The translations under genes were made by a program, and so were the position numbers. Positions 50,878 to 59,547 of a stretch of DNA of 64,000 bases are shown here, piece after piece. A model generated the notes under the pieces. That model did not search any database. It worked only from the letters and a program-made list of their open reading frames with translations, and was not told where the DNA came from. Origin of the DNA: Hyphomicrobium_A sp044507625 (GTDB lineage Bacteria; Pseudomonadota; Alphaproteobacteria; Rhizobiales; Hyphomicrobiaceae); assembly GCA_044507625.1 (NCBI GenBank), contig JBIQJE010000011.1, positions 1 to 64,000 of the forward strand. The letters run 5' to 3'. Each line of letters begins with the position of its first letter. The first letter of the stretch is position 1.

Positions 50878-50972
50878 AGTGCTTCCGGAAAAGTGGGTAC
50901 CGGTTTTCCGGTGAGAAGCACGACAGGTAGAAAGTGCTTCCGGAAAAGTGGGCACCGGTTTTCCGATAAGAC
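50878..50972 (+). repeat. Two palindromic repeats in tandem (copies A and B)
   Basis: AGTGCTTCCGGAAAAGTGGG begins at 50878 and again at 50933; the copies are about 40-44 bases long and differ by a few positions. Inner arms CCGGAAAA/TTTTCCGG fold. They begin one base past the stop of the DUF900 gene and lie before the end of the convergent SDR gene. A third copy is at 46.3 kb. Confidence 0.85.
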
Positions 50973-50977
50973 GCGCG

Positions 50978-51727
50978 TCAGATGCAGCGTCCGCCGTCGA
51001 CCTCGATGGCGACGCCTGTGATGAACGCCGAGGCCGGATCGGCGAGGAACATCGCCGCATTCGCGATGTCGTGGGGCCGCGATAGCCGTCCCAGCGGGAT
51101 GCCGGCCAGGAACTTGGCGCGGTTCTCCGGCGTATCGGGGAGCCCCATGAACTGCTCCAGCATCCCCGTCTCGCCCATCACCGGATTGATGGCGTTGACG
51201 CGGATGTTCTTCGCCGCCAGCTCCGCCGCCATCGATTTGGTCAGCGTGATCACCGCGCCCTTGGAGCCGTTGTACCAGGTGAGACCGGGACGCGGGCGCA
51301 CGCCAGCCGTGGAGGCGACGTTGATGATGATGCCGCCGCCGCGCCGTTCCATCTTCGGCACTGTGGCTATGGTCGACAGGTAGACCGACTTCACGTTCAC
51401 AGCGTAGATGCGGTCGAACTCGGCCTCCTCCACTTCGAGCAGCGGCCGGTTGCGGTGCGTGACGCCGGCATTGTTGACGACGATGTCGATGCCGCCGAAC
51501 GCTTCGGTGGCGGCGCGTACCATCACGTCGACGTCGTGCTTCTCCGATACGTCGGCCTGTACAGGGACCATCTTCTCGCCGAAGCCGGAGGCCAGCGCGC
51601 GCACGCCTTCGCCGTTGATGTCGGCGGCGATGACGCTCGCGCCTTCGAGCACGAAGCGCTCGGCGATGGCGCGTCCGAAGCCGGAGGCGGCACCGGTGAC
51701 GATCGCAACTTTGCCTGCGAGCTTCAT
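50978..51727 (-). CDS. Short-chain dehydrogenase/reductase (SDR)
   Basis: A 249-residue NAD(P)-dependent Rossmann-fold oxidoreductase. It has TGAASGFGRAIA (cofactor glycine motif, about 11-22), NNAGVTHRN (about 85-93), the catalytic Ser in NVASTAG, YxxxK as YNGSK (about 153-157), and the C-terminal ITGVAIEVDGG. The ADINGE stretch after strand two (Asp) favours NAD. Substrate unknown. GGAG precedes the ATG. Confidence 0.94.
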   Translation of the reverse strand: MKLAGKVAIVTGAASGFGRAIAERFVLEGASVIAADINGEGVRALASGFGEKMVPVQADVSEKHDVDVMVRAATEAFGGIDIVVNNAGVTHRNRPLLEVEEAEFDRIYAVNVKSVYLSTIATVPKMERRGGGIIINVASTAGVRPRPGLTWYNGSKGAVITLTKSMAAELAAKNIRVNAINPVMGETGMLEQFMGLPDTPENRAKFLAGIPLGRLSRPHDIANAAMFLADPASAFITGVAIEVDGGRCI

Positions 51728-51763
51728 GTCACTCCACCTTTTCCGACTGTCTGGCGGCGCCCG

Positions 51764-52699
51764 TCAGCGAAGCTGCACCGGGATTTTTCCTTCGGCGGCG
51801 AGGCGCGCGGCCTCGGCGCGGTAGGGGCTTGCGCGATAGGTCCCGAGCACGCGCTTCTCAGAGGAGAAGAACGACAGCTCCTCCAGCGCGAGCCGCACCA
51901 TCCGATCCGATGGGTGACCCTCGATGTCGGCATAGAACATGGTGGCGTTGAACGTGCCCTCGAGCTGGTAGCTTTCCAGCTTCGTCATGTTGACGCCGTT
52001 GGTGGCGAAGCCGCCCAGCGCCTTGTAGAGCGCGGCCGGGACGTTGCGCACGCGGAAGATGAAAGTGGTGACGACGGGCCCGTCCTCCGGGTCGGCATCG
52101 TCCGCGTCCGCCGCGAGCACCACGAAGCGCGTGGTGTTGTGCACCTCGTCCTCAACGTCACCCATCAGGATATCGAGCCCGTAGATCTCGGCGGCGAGCG
52201 TCGATGCAATGGCCGCGAGCGCGGGATCCTTCGCTTCGCTGACGAGACGCGCGGAGCCCGCCGTATCCGCTTCCGGTACGGGCTTCAGCCCCAGCTCCAT
52301 CAGCTTGCGGCGGCACTGGCCCAGCGCCTGGGTGTGGGAAAAAACCTTCTTCACCGTCTGCAGCGTCGCGCCGGGGATGGCCATCAACTGATGGCGCACG
52401 CGCAGGAAGTGCTCGCCGACGATGTAGAGGTCGGCGTTGGGCAAGAGGTGATGGATGTCGGCGACGCGTCCCGCGACGGAATTCTCGATGGGAATCATCG
52501 CCAGGCGCGCTTCGCCCGACTTCACGGCCTGCAGCGCATCCTCGAAGGTGGGACAGGCGACGGCCTCCATCTCGGGGAAGGCCTCACGGCAGGCGAGATG
52601 GGAATTGGCGCCGGGCTCGCCCTGGTAGACGATGCGCATGGCAGCCGAGTTACCGGTCGATGGTCCGGCCGCTTCGAGGTCGCGAGGTGATTGGGACAT
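51764..52699 (-). CDS. pheA: Prephenate dehydratase
   Basis: Converts prephenate to phenylpyruvate in phenylalanine synthesis. The 311-residue protein has YQGEPGANSH (about 25-34), the IPIENSVAGRVADIHHLL substrate block, catalytic NTTRFVVL (about 186-193), and a C-terminal ACT domain (VPAALYKALGGFATNGVNMTKLESYQLEG). It is a monofunctional enzyme without chorismate mutase. A start at Met21 (52639) is also possible. It lies 68 bases downstream of kdsB on the same strand. Confidence 0.96.
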   Translation of the reverse strand: MSQSPRDLEAAGPSTGNSAAMRIVYQGEPGANSHLACREAFPEMEAVACPTFEDALQAVKSGEARLAMIPIENSVAGRVADIHHLLPNADLYIVGEHFLRVRHQLMAIPGATLQTVKKVFSHTQALGQCRRKLMELGLKPVPEADTAGSARLVSEAKDPALAAIASTLAAEIYGLDILMGDVEDEVHNTTRFVVLAADADDADPEDGPVVTTFIFRVRNVPAALYKALGGFATNGVNMTKLESYQLEGTFNATMFYADIEGHPSDRMVRLALEELSFFSSEKRVLGTYRASPYRAEAARLAAEGKIPVQLR

Positions 52700-52767
52700 G
52701 GGTCGCAGGCAAATAAAAAGGCCCCGCGGCGTCCGCGGCAGCTAGGCGCGCTCGGCTCGCGGAGGGT

Positions 52768-53505
52768 TCAGACGGCCCCCAGGAGGCGGCGCGCCCGCTC
52801 GAGGTCGGCGGGAGTATCGACACCGAGCGGAACAGTGTCAACGACGCTCACGTCGATGCGCATGCCCGCTTCCAGGGCGCGGAGCTGCTCCAGCTTCTCG
52901 CGCGTTTCCAGCGGCGAGGGTTGCAGCGACACGAAGCGGGCCAAGGCCGCACGGCGGTAGGCGTAGATGCCGATGTGATGGTAAAGCGGGCCATCGCCGT
53001 AGGGCGCGGTGGCGCGCGTGAAATAAAGGGCGCGCAGGCGTTGCGGCGCGGCAAGGGGCGAGCCGACAACCTTCACCACATTCGGATTGGTGCGCTCCTC
53101 CGCTTCCACGATCTCGGCGGCGAGGGTCGCGATATCGACCGCGGGCTCTTCGAGGGGGGCAAGGCAGGCGGCGACGAGGTGCGGCTCCAGCGTCGGCAGG
53201 TCGCCCTGCAAATTGACGATCGTGTCGATGCGGCCTTCGGGGTCTATGCGTTCGATCGCTTCGAAGATGCGGTCCGAGCCAGACGCGTGGTCCGCGCGGG
53301 TCATCACCGCCTCGCCGCCGGCGGCCTGCACGGCATCGAGCACCTCCGCGGCATCGGTCGCCACCACGACGCGCCCCGCATCGGCTGCGACCGCGCGCCG
53401 CCACACCTGCACGATCATGGGCGCGCCGGCGATGTCCACCATTGGCTTGCCGGGCAGACGGGTCGCCTGCAGGCGGGCAGGGATGAGAATCAGCGTGTTG
53501 GGCAA
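52768..53505 (-). CDS. kdsB: 3-deoxy-manno-octulosonate cytidylyltransferase
   Basis: Activates KDO as CMP-KDO for lipopolysaccharide inner core. The blocks LILIPARLQATRLPGKPMVDIAGAPMI, VATDAAEV, SGSDRIFEAIE, NLQGDLP and GIYAYRRAAL are diagnostic. I chose a TTG start (PNTLILIP), giving 245 residues as usual for the family; a longer frame to another TTG at 53592 adds a non-homologous N-terminus. It is divergent from cycM and upstream of pheA, a syntenic arrangement in this order. Confidence 0.93.
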   Translation of the reverse strand: MPNTLILIPARLQATRLPGKPMVDIAGAPMIVQVWRRAVAADAGRVVVATDAAEVLDAVQAAGGEAVMTRADHASGSDRIFEAIERIDPEGRIDTIVNLQGDLPTLEPHLVAACLAPLEEPAVDIATLAAEIVEAEERTNPNVVKVVGSPLAAPQRLRALYFTRATAPYGDGPLYHHIGIYAYRRAALARFVSLQPSPLETREKLEQLRALEAGMRIDVSVVDTVPLGVDTPADLERARRLLGAV

Positions 53506-53662
53506 ATGGGTACCCCGGGCGGCTCTGGAGGCAAAGGCGAGGCAATTGGTCCCGCCGGGGTGCACATAGAACGGGCGTTGCGTTGGTTGCAAGCCGATGC
53601 GGAATTTCTATAGTCGCGCCACGCTTCGGCGCCGGGCCGAAAGCACTGCCGCGGAGCATGGA

Positions 53663-54205
53663 ATGCGATTCGATTCCTTCGAGTTTTCGAAGATCGCCGG
53701 TGCTTTTCTTTGCACCCTTCTCGTCATCGTCGGCTTCCGCGTGGCACTCGAAATAGGCGAGCACAGCGAAACTGCGGAGAAGCCCGGCTACGTGTTGCCG
53801 ATGCCAAGCGCCGATGGCGGAGCCGCAGCTCCCGCCGGCAAGGCGGCGCCGGCTGCTCCCGCGTTCGATCCGGCCGCCGTGGCTCAAGCGGCGGCGGGCG
53901 GCAATGCTGAAGCCGGTGCGGCGATATTCAAGAAGTGCATGGCGTGCCACTCGATCGAGCGGGGCGGCCCCAACAAGGTGGGACCCGACCTCTTCGGTGT
54001 CGTCGGCCGGCCCAAGGCCAGCCATGAGGGCTTTAACTATTCGGACGCGATGAAGGCCAAGGGCGGCAACTGGACGCTCGAGGATCTCGCCTCTTTTATT
54101 CATAATCCCAAAGGCTTCGTGCCGGGTACCAAGATGCTCTTCCCGGGCGTTCCCGACAGCGGCGACCTCTCCGATCTCCTCGCGTATCTCAGCACCGCGA
54201 AGTAG
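53663..54205 (+). CDS. cycM: Membrane-anchored cytochrome c (CycM type)
   Basis: A 180-residue cytochrome of the cytoplasmic membrane facing the periplasm. An uncleaved N-terminal anchor (AGAFLCTLLVIVGFRVALEI) is followed by an Ala/Pro-rich linker and a class I haem domain with CMACHSIE (about 106-113) and axial Met in GTKMLFPGV. CycM shuttles electrons between the bc1 complex and terminal oxidase in Bradyrhizobium. The ATG after GCGGAGC is chosen over an upstream one at 53597. Confidence 0.92.
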   Translation: MRFDSFEFSKIAGAFLCTLLVIVGFRVALEIGEHSETAEKPGYVLPMPSADGGAAAPAGKAAPAAPAFDPAAVAQAAAGGNAEAGAAIFKKCMACHSIERGGPNKVGPDLFGVVGRPKASHEGFNYSDAMKAKGGNWTLEDLASFIHNPKGFVPGTKMLFPGVPDSGDLSDLLAYLSTAK

Positions 54206-54389
54206 CGGCGTCGCCGCTACCGCCTGCCGCGGGCCTCAAGCCCCGCTACCCAGCGTTAAAATGACAGCAAGTTAACTCGCGCCGAGGCCCGGATTTTGCG
54301 AGGCTCCGGCCGTTCGCGTGTCCTATGGTCTATCTGGCGCCAAGCCATGCGTATTTTCCGGCAAAGGCGGCGCCATCGACCTCCCGTCC

Positions 54390-56573
54390 ATGACTGATAA
54401 GGGAAATCGCCTGGTGCACCGCCTGCGTCTCGACGCCCCCGCCGCCTGCCTCGCAACCCTGCTGCTTCTCACCGCTGCCATGCCGGTGCTCGCGCAGGAG
54501 ACCTCCCCGCCTGCAGCCTCCGGGACGGCGACGCAGCCCGAAGCCGCCGCGGCCGAGGCACCTCAACCGGCTTCCCCGCCGACGGATGCGGGCAATTCCG
54601 CAGCTCCGGGCGCGGGCCAGACCGCGACGGATCCCGGCGGCGCCGCACCGGCCGCGGATGCAAACCCGGCCACCCCTTCGGCTTCATCGACCGCGGAAGC
54701 GGCTCCAGCGGGCCAGCAGGAATATCCGCGCCACCATGCCCTTTCGCTCGTGGGCGAGCCCGCCTACCCCGCGGGCTTTACCCACTTCAACTGGGTCAAT
54801 CCCGACGCCCCGAAGGGCGGCACACTGCGGGGCTATGCGCAGGGCTCGTTCGACAGCCTCAATCCGTTCTCGGTCAAGGGCGATTCGGCGGGCGGCCTCG
54901 GCCTCGTCTATGATTCGCTGATGGCCGGCAGCCCGGACGAGCCTTCGACGGAGTACGGGCTCATCGCCGAGTGGGTTTCCTATCCGCCCGACTTCTCGTC
55001 GGTGACGTTCGGCATCAATCCCAAGGCGCGGTTCCATGACGGGACGCCGATCACGCCCGAAGACGTCATCTTCTCGTTCGAGGGCCAGAAGGCGGCGCAC
55101 CCGCGCTCGGCCTTCTATTACAAGAACGTCGTCAAGGCCGAGAAGACCGGCGACAAGCAGGTCACCTTCACGTTCGACGTCAAAGGCAACCGCGAGCTGC
55201 CGCAGATCGTGGGCCAGCTCAGCATCCTGCCGAAGGCGTTCTGGGAAGGCACCCGGCCCAACGGAGAAAAGCGCGACATCACCAAATCGACGCTGGAGAT
55301 TCCGCTGGGCTCGGGCGCCTACCGCGTGAAGAGCTTCGATGCCGGCCGCTCGATCACCTTCGAGCGCGTGAAAGATTACTGGGCCAAGGACCTGCCGGTC
55401 GCGAAGGGCCAGTGGAATTTCGACGAATTCAAGCTGACCTACTTCCTCGATCGCACGCCGGCATTCGAGGAGTTCAAATCGGGCAAGATCGATTACTGGC
55501 CGGAATCCTCCGCCAGTCAGTGGGCCACCGCCTACGACTTCCCCGCCGTTCGCAACGGCCAGGTGAAGAAGGACGCGATACCCGTACGGCGCGTTGCGCC
55601 CATGCAGGCGTTCGTCTTCAACCAGCGGCGCAAGCAGTTCCAGGATCCGCGCGTGCGGCGCGCGTTCGGCCTCGCATTCAACTTCGAGGAAGCGAACAGG
55701 AAGCTGTTCTACGATTCTTACGTGCGCGTCGGCAGCTACTTCGACAACTCCGAGCTTGCTGCGAAGGGCTTGCCCACGGGGCGCGAACTCGAGATCCTCA
55801 ACGAAGTGAAAGACGAAGTGCCTCCGGAGGTCTTCACCACGGAGTGGAAGAACCCGGTGAACAAGAACCCCGAAGACTTCCGCAACCACCTGCGCGAGGC
55901 CTCGCAGCTCCTCAAGGACGCGGGCTGGACGCTGCACGAGGTTGAAGTCGACGACGGCAGCTGCGGCACGTTCTGCTCAATCATGCGCTCGGTCGGGCTC
56001 TCTTCCAAACCCAAGGCGAATCTTCTCCGGAATGCGCAGGGCCAGACGCTGGACGCGGAGTTCCTGCTCGAATCCCCCGAGTTCCAGAAGATCGTTCTGC
56101 CCTACATCCAGGATCTGCAGAAGCTCGGCATCAAGGCGTCGGTGCGCGTGGTCGATGGCGCGCAATACAAGCGCCGCGAGGATTCGCGCGACTACGACAT
56201 CATCGTCGACAACTTCGCCCAGTCGGAATCGCCAGGCAACGAGCAGCGCGACTTCTGGGGCTCGGCGGCTGCGGAGCGGGACGGATCGCGCAACACCGCG
56301 GGCATCCACAATCCGGCGGTCGACAAGCTGGTCGACAAGGTCGTCTTCGCCAAGGATCGCGACGAGCTGCTTGCCGCGACGCACGCGCTCGACCGGGTGC
56401 TGCTGTGGAACTACTACGTCGTGCCGCAGTGGCACTATCCCTATGAGCGCATCGCCTACTGGGACATCTTCGGCCGTCCGGAAAAGCTCCCTTCGCAGAC
56501 GTCGGCCCTGTCGCAGACCTGGTGGATCGATGCCGCCAAGAAGAAGGCGCTCGACGCCGCGCGGGGGCGGTGA
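54390..56573 (+). CDS. Peptide ABC transporter binding protein, family 5 (YejA-like), copy 1
   Basis: A 727-residue periplasmic protein with a signal peptide (cleavage LA-QE, about residue 36). An unusual Ala/Pro/Thr-rich linker of about 75 residues precedes the folded part. The family 5 domain starts at RHHALSLVGEPAYPAGFTHFNWVNPDAPKGG and includes FHDGTPITPEDVIFSFEG and a well-preserved C-terminal lobe. A GTG at 54318 could lengthen the protein. First gene of a five-gene operon, overlapping the next by one base. Confidence 0.9.
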   Translation: MTDKGNRLVHRLRLDAPAACLATLLLLTAAMPVLAQETSPPAASGTATQPEAAAAEAPQPASPPTDAGNSAAPGAGQTATDPGGAAPAADANPATPSASSTAEAAPAGQQEYPRHHALSLVGEPAYPAGFTHFNWVNPDAPKGGTLRGYAQGSFDSLNPFSVKGDSAGGLGLVYDSLMAGSPDEPSTEYGLIAEWVSYPPDFSSVTFGINPKARFHDGTPITPEDVIFSFEGQKAAHPRSAFYYKNVVKAEKTGDKQVTFTFDVKGNRELPQIVGQLSILPKAFWEGTRPNGEKRDITKSTLEIPLGSGAYRVKSFDAGRSITFERVKDYWAKDLPVAKGQWNFDEFKLTYFLDRTPAFEEFKSGKIDYWPESSASQWATAYDFPAVRNGQVKKDAIPVRRVAPMQAFVFNQRRKQFQDPRVRRAFGLAFNFEEANRKLFYDSYVRVGSYFDNSELAAKGLPTGRELEILNEVKDEVPPEVFTTEWKNPVNKNPEDFRNHLREASQLLKDAGWTLHEVEVDDGSCGTFCSIMRSVGLSSKPKANLLRNAQGQTLDAEFLLESPEFQKIVLPYIQDLQKLGIKASVRVVDGAQYKRREDSRDYDIIVDNFAQSESPGNEQRDFWGSAAAERDGSRNTAGIHNPAVDKLVDKVVFAKDRDELLAATHALDRVLLWNYYVVPQWHYPYERIAYWDIFGRPEKLPSQTSALSQTWWIDAAKKKALDAARGR

Positions 56574-58408
56574 TGTCAGACCGGATCGCAGCAAAGACGG
56601 CGCGGCACATGCAGTGGCCCGCCTGCCGCGTCTCGATGCTTCTTCTTGCCGCCGCGGCGTTCCTTTCGCCGGCCGCGGCGGAGCCGCGTCACGGGCTATC
56701 GGCATTCGGCGAGCTGAAGTACGGGCCCGATTTCAAACATTTCGACTACGTCAATCCGAACGCGCCGAAGGGCGGCCGTCTGTCGTCGACCGGCACCGGC
56801 GGCACCAAGACGTTCGACAGTTTCAACAGCTTCATTCTGAAGGGCGATGCCGCGCAAGGTCTCGGCTACCTGTTCGACAGCCTGATGACGCGCGCCCTCG
56901 ACGAGCCGGACGCGGTCTACAGCCTCGTCGCCGCCAGCGGCGACATCGCGCCCGACGGCCGGTCGGTCGTCTTCAAGATGCGGCCCGAAGCGAAATTCGC
57001 CGACGGCACGCCTGTCACGGCCGATGATGTGGTGTTCTCCTTCAACGCGCTGAAGGAGAAGGGCCACCCGATGTACTCCCTCTCCCTGCGCGATGTGGTG
57101 AAAGCGGAAGCGCTGGACCCGCACACCGTGCGCTACGAGTTCAAAGGCGACCTCATCCGCGACCTGCCGCTAACCGTTGCCGAGCTGCCGATCCTGTCGA
57201 AGGCGTTCTATACCGAGCAGCCGTTCGATCAGTCTTCCCTCAAGAAGCCGCTCGGCTCGGGTCCCTATGTGATCGGCGACTACAAACCCGGCACGTTCGT
57301 GTCCTACAAGCGCCGGCCCGATTATTGGGCGAAGGATCTGCCGGTCAACGCCGGTCGCTTCAACTTCGATGAGATCCGGTACGAATACTATCGCGATCGT
57401 ACGCTCGAGCTCGAAGGCCTGAAGGCCGCCGCATTCGACTACCGCGAGGAATTCACGTCGGTCGACTGGGCCACCGCCTACGACATTCCGGCCGTGAGAG
57501 AGGGACGGCTGCAACGGCTCGTGACGCCGGATGGGCGTCCTTCAGGCGCGCAGGGCTTCTTCATCAATACACGGCGCGACCAGTTCAAGGACAAGCGCGT
57601 CCGCCAGGCGCTCGATCTCGCGTTCGATTTCGAATGGTCGAACAACAAGCTGTTCTACAATCTCTACAAACGCACGCAGAGTTTCTTTGAAAATTCCGAT
57701 CTCAAGGCTACGGGCCTGCCGAGCGCGGAAGAGCTGAAGCTGCTCGAGCCGTTCAAGGACCAGCTGCCCCCCGAAGTGTTCGGTGAGCCCTACACGCCGC
57801 CCGTCACCGACGGCACGGGGCGCAATCGCGAAAACCTACAACGGGCGAACAAGCTACTCACCGAGGCGGGCTATGGCCCCGGCGGCAAACCGCTCAACGT
57901 CGAGATCCTGTCATTCGAAGAAGGGTTCAATCGCATCATCAACCCCTACGTCGACAACCTGAAGCGCATCGGCATCAAGGCCTCGCTGCGCCAAGTCGAT
58001 CCGGCACAGTACGAGCGGCGCATAAAGTCGTTCGACTTCGACATGGCGATCCAGCGCTATGCGCTGCGTCTGACACCGGGCGTCGAGGTCAAGAGCTATT
58101 GGGGATCGGAAGCGGCGGACATCGACGGCAGCTTCAATCTCGCGGGTATCAAGGATCCGGTGGTCGACGCGCTGATGACGAAAATGGTGGAGGCGAAGTC
58201 CCGTGCCGATCTCACCGTTGCCGCGCGCGCCCTCGATCGCGTGCTGAGAGCGGGCCATTATTGGGTTCCCCAGTGGTATAAGGCGTCACATAATGCCGCT
58301 TTCTGGGATATGTACGGGCGTCCCGAGGTGAAGCCGACCTATGACGACGGCGTGATCGAGACCTGGTGGTATGACGCCGACAAAGCCGCAAAACTAAAGA
58401 GACCGTGA
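56573..58408 (+). CDS. yejA: Peptide ABC transporter binding protein, family 5 (YejA-like), copy 2
   Basis: A 611-residue periplasmic oligopeptide- or microcin C-type binding protein; signal peptide cleaves near AAA-EP (about residue 36). The mature start HGLSAFGELKYGPDFKHFDYVNPNAPKGG parallels the first copy, and PDGRSVVFKMRPEAKFADGTPVTADDVVFSF is typical. It lacks the Ala/Pro linker. Joined by a one-base overlap with copy 1 and 16 bases from yejB. Confidence 0.93.
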   Translation: MSDRIAAKTARHMQWPACRVSMLLLAAAAFLSPAAAEPRHGLSAFGELKYGPDFKHFDYVNPNAPKGGRLSSTGTGGTKTFDSFNSFILKGDAAQGLGYLFDSLMTRALDEPDAVYSLVAASGDIAPDGRSVVFKMRPEAKFADGTPVTADDVVFSFNALKEKGHPMYSLSLRDVVKAEALDPHTVRYEFKGDLIRDLPLTVAELPILSKAFYTEQPFDQSSLKKPLGSGPYVIGDYKPGTFVSYKRRPDYWAKDLPVNAGRFNFDEIRYEYYRDRTLELEGLKAAAFDYREEFTSVDWATAYDIPAVREGRLQRLVTPDGRPSGAQGFFINTRRDQFKDKRVRQALDLAFDFEWSNNKLFYNLYKRTQSFFENSDLKATGLPSAEELKLLEPFKDQLPPEVFGEPYTPPVTDGTGRNRENLQRANKLLTEAGYGPGGKPLNVEILSFEEGFNRIINPYVDNLKRIGIKASLRQVDPAQYERRIKSFDFDMAIQRYALRLTPGVEVKSYWGSEAADIDGSFNLAGIKDPVVDALMTKMVEAKSRADLTVAARALDRVLRAGHYWVPQWYKASHNAAFWDMYGRPEVKPTYDDGVIETWWYDADKAAKLKRP

Positions 58409-58424
58409 GCCCGAGCGGAGCCCG

Positions 58425-59543
58425 ATGGCAGCCTATCTCCTAAAGCGCCTGCTGCTGATCATACCGACGCTGTTCGGCATCATGCTGATCAGCTTCGCGA
58501 TCATCCAGTTTGCACCGGGTGGCCCTGTCGACCGGATCATCGCGCAGCTTCAGGGGCGCGATTCGTCGATCGTCTCGCGCATCGGCGGCGGCGGCAGCGA
58601 TACGCTCTCGAGCGGCAGCCAGGCGCAGCTCGGCCAGGGCTCGGCCGAGGCGGTGACATCCAAATATCGCGGCGCGCAGGGCCTCGATCCTGAGTTCATC
58701 AAGAGCCTCGAGAAGCAGTTCGGCTTCGACAAGCCGGCCTACGAACGCTTCTTCATCATGATGAAGAGCTTCCTCACCTTCGACTTCGGCAAGAGCTATT
58801 TCCGCGACGTCTCCGTGTTGCAGCTGATCAAGGAGAAGCTGCCCGTCTCGATCTCGCTCGGCCTGTGGATGATGCTGATCGGCTACATGATCTCCATCCC
58901 GCTCGGCATCCGCAAGGCGGTGCAGGACGGGGAGCCTTTCGACGCGTGGACGAGCACGGCGCTCGTCGTCGCCTACGCGATCCCGGGCTTCCTGTTCGCC
59001 GTGCTGCTGCTGATCCTCTTCGCCGGATCGTCGTTCCTGCAGATCTTCCCCTCGCGCGGTCTCACCTCCGACAACTGGGAACAGCTTTCGTTCTTCGGGC
59101 GCATCGCCGACTATTTCTGGCATCTGACACTGCCGCTGATCGCGATGTCGCTCACCGCTTTCACGACGATGACGTTCCTCACGAAGAACTCGTTTCTCGA
59201 TGAGATCCGCAAGCAATACGTGATGACGGCGCGGGCCAAGGGGCTGAGCGAGAACCAAGTGCTCTACGGTCACGTCTTCCGCAACGCGATGCTGCTCATC
59301 ATCGCCGGCTTCCCGGGCGCGTTCATCAGCGCCTTCTTCGCCGGCGCGCTGCTGATCGAGACCATCTTCTCGCTCGACGGTCTCGGGCTCCTATCGTTCG
59401 AATCCATCGAGAAGCGCGATTATCCGGTGATCTTCGCCACGCTGTGGATCTTCTCGCTGGTCGGGCTGTTGCTGAACCTCGCCTCGGACTTCGTCTACAC
59501 GATGGTCGACCCGCGGATCGACTTCGAGAGCAGGGAGGTCTGA
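58425..59543 (+). CDS. yejB: Peptide ABC transporter permease YejB
   Basis: A 372-residue inner-membrane channel subunit with six hydrophobic segments. The N-terminus AYLLKRLLLIIPTLFGIMLISFAIIQFAPGGPVDR and the extended loop with Ser/Gly content are characteristic of YejB. The EAA loop that contacts the ATPase is MTARAKGLSENQVLYGHVFRNAM. Four bases separate it from yejE. Confidence 0.95.
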   Translation: MAAYLLKRLLLIIPTLFGIMLISFAIIQFAPGGPVDRIIAQLQGRDSSIVSRIGGGGSDTLSSGSQAQLGQGSAEAVTSKYRGAQGLDPEFIKSLEKQFGFDKPAYERFFIMMKSFLTFDFGKSYFRDVSVLQLIKEKLPVSISLGLWMMLIGYMISIPLGIRKAVQDGEPFDAWTSTALVVAYAIPGFLFAVLLLILFAGSSFLQIFPSRGLTSDNWEQLSFFGRIADYFWHLTLPLIAMSLTAFTTMTFLTKNSFLDEIRKQYVMTARAKGLSENQVLYGHVFRNAMLLIIAGFPGAFISAFFAGALLIETIFSLDGLGLLSFESIEKRDYPVIFATLWIFSLVGLLLNLASDFVYTMVDPRIDFESREV

Positions 59544-59547
59544 CGCG

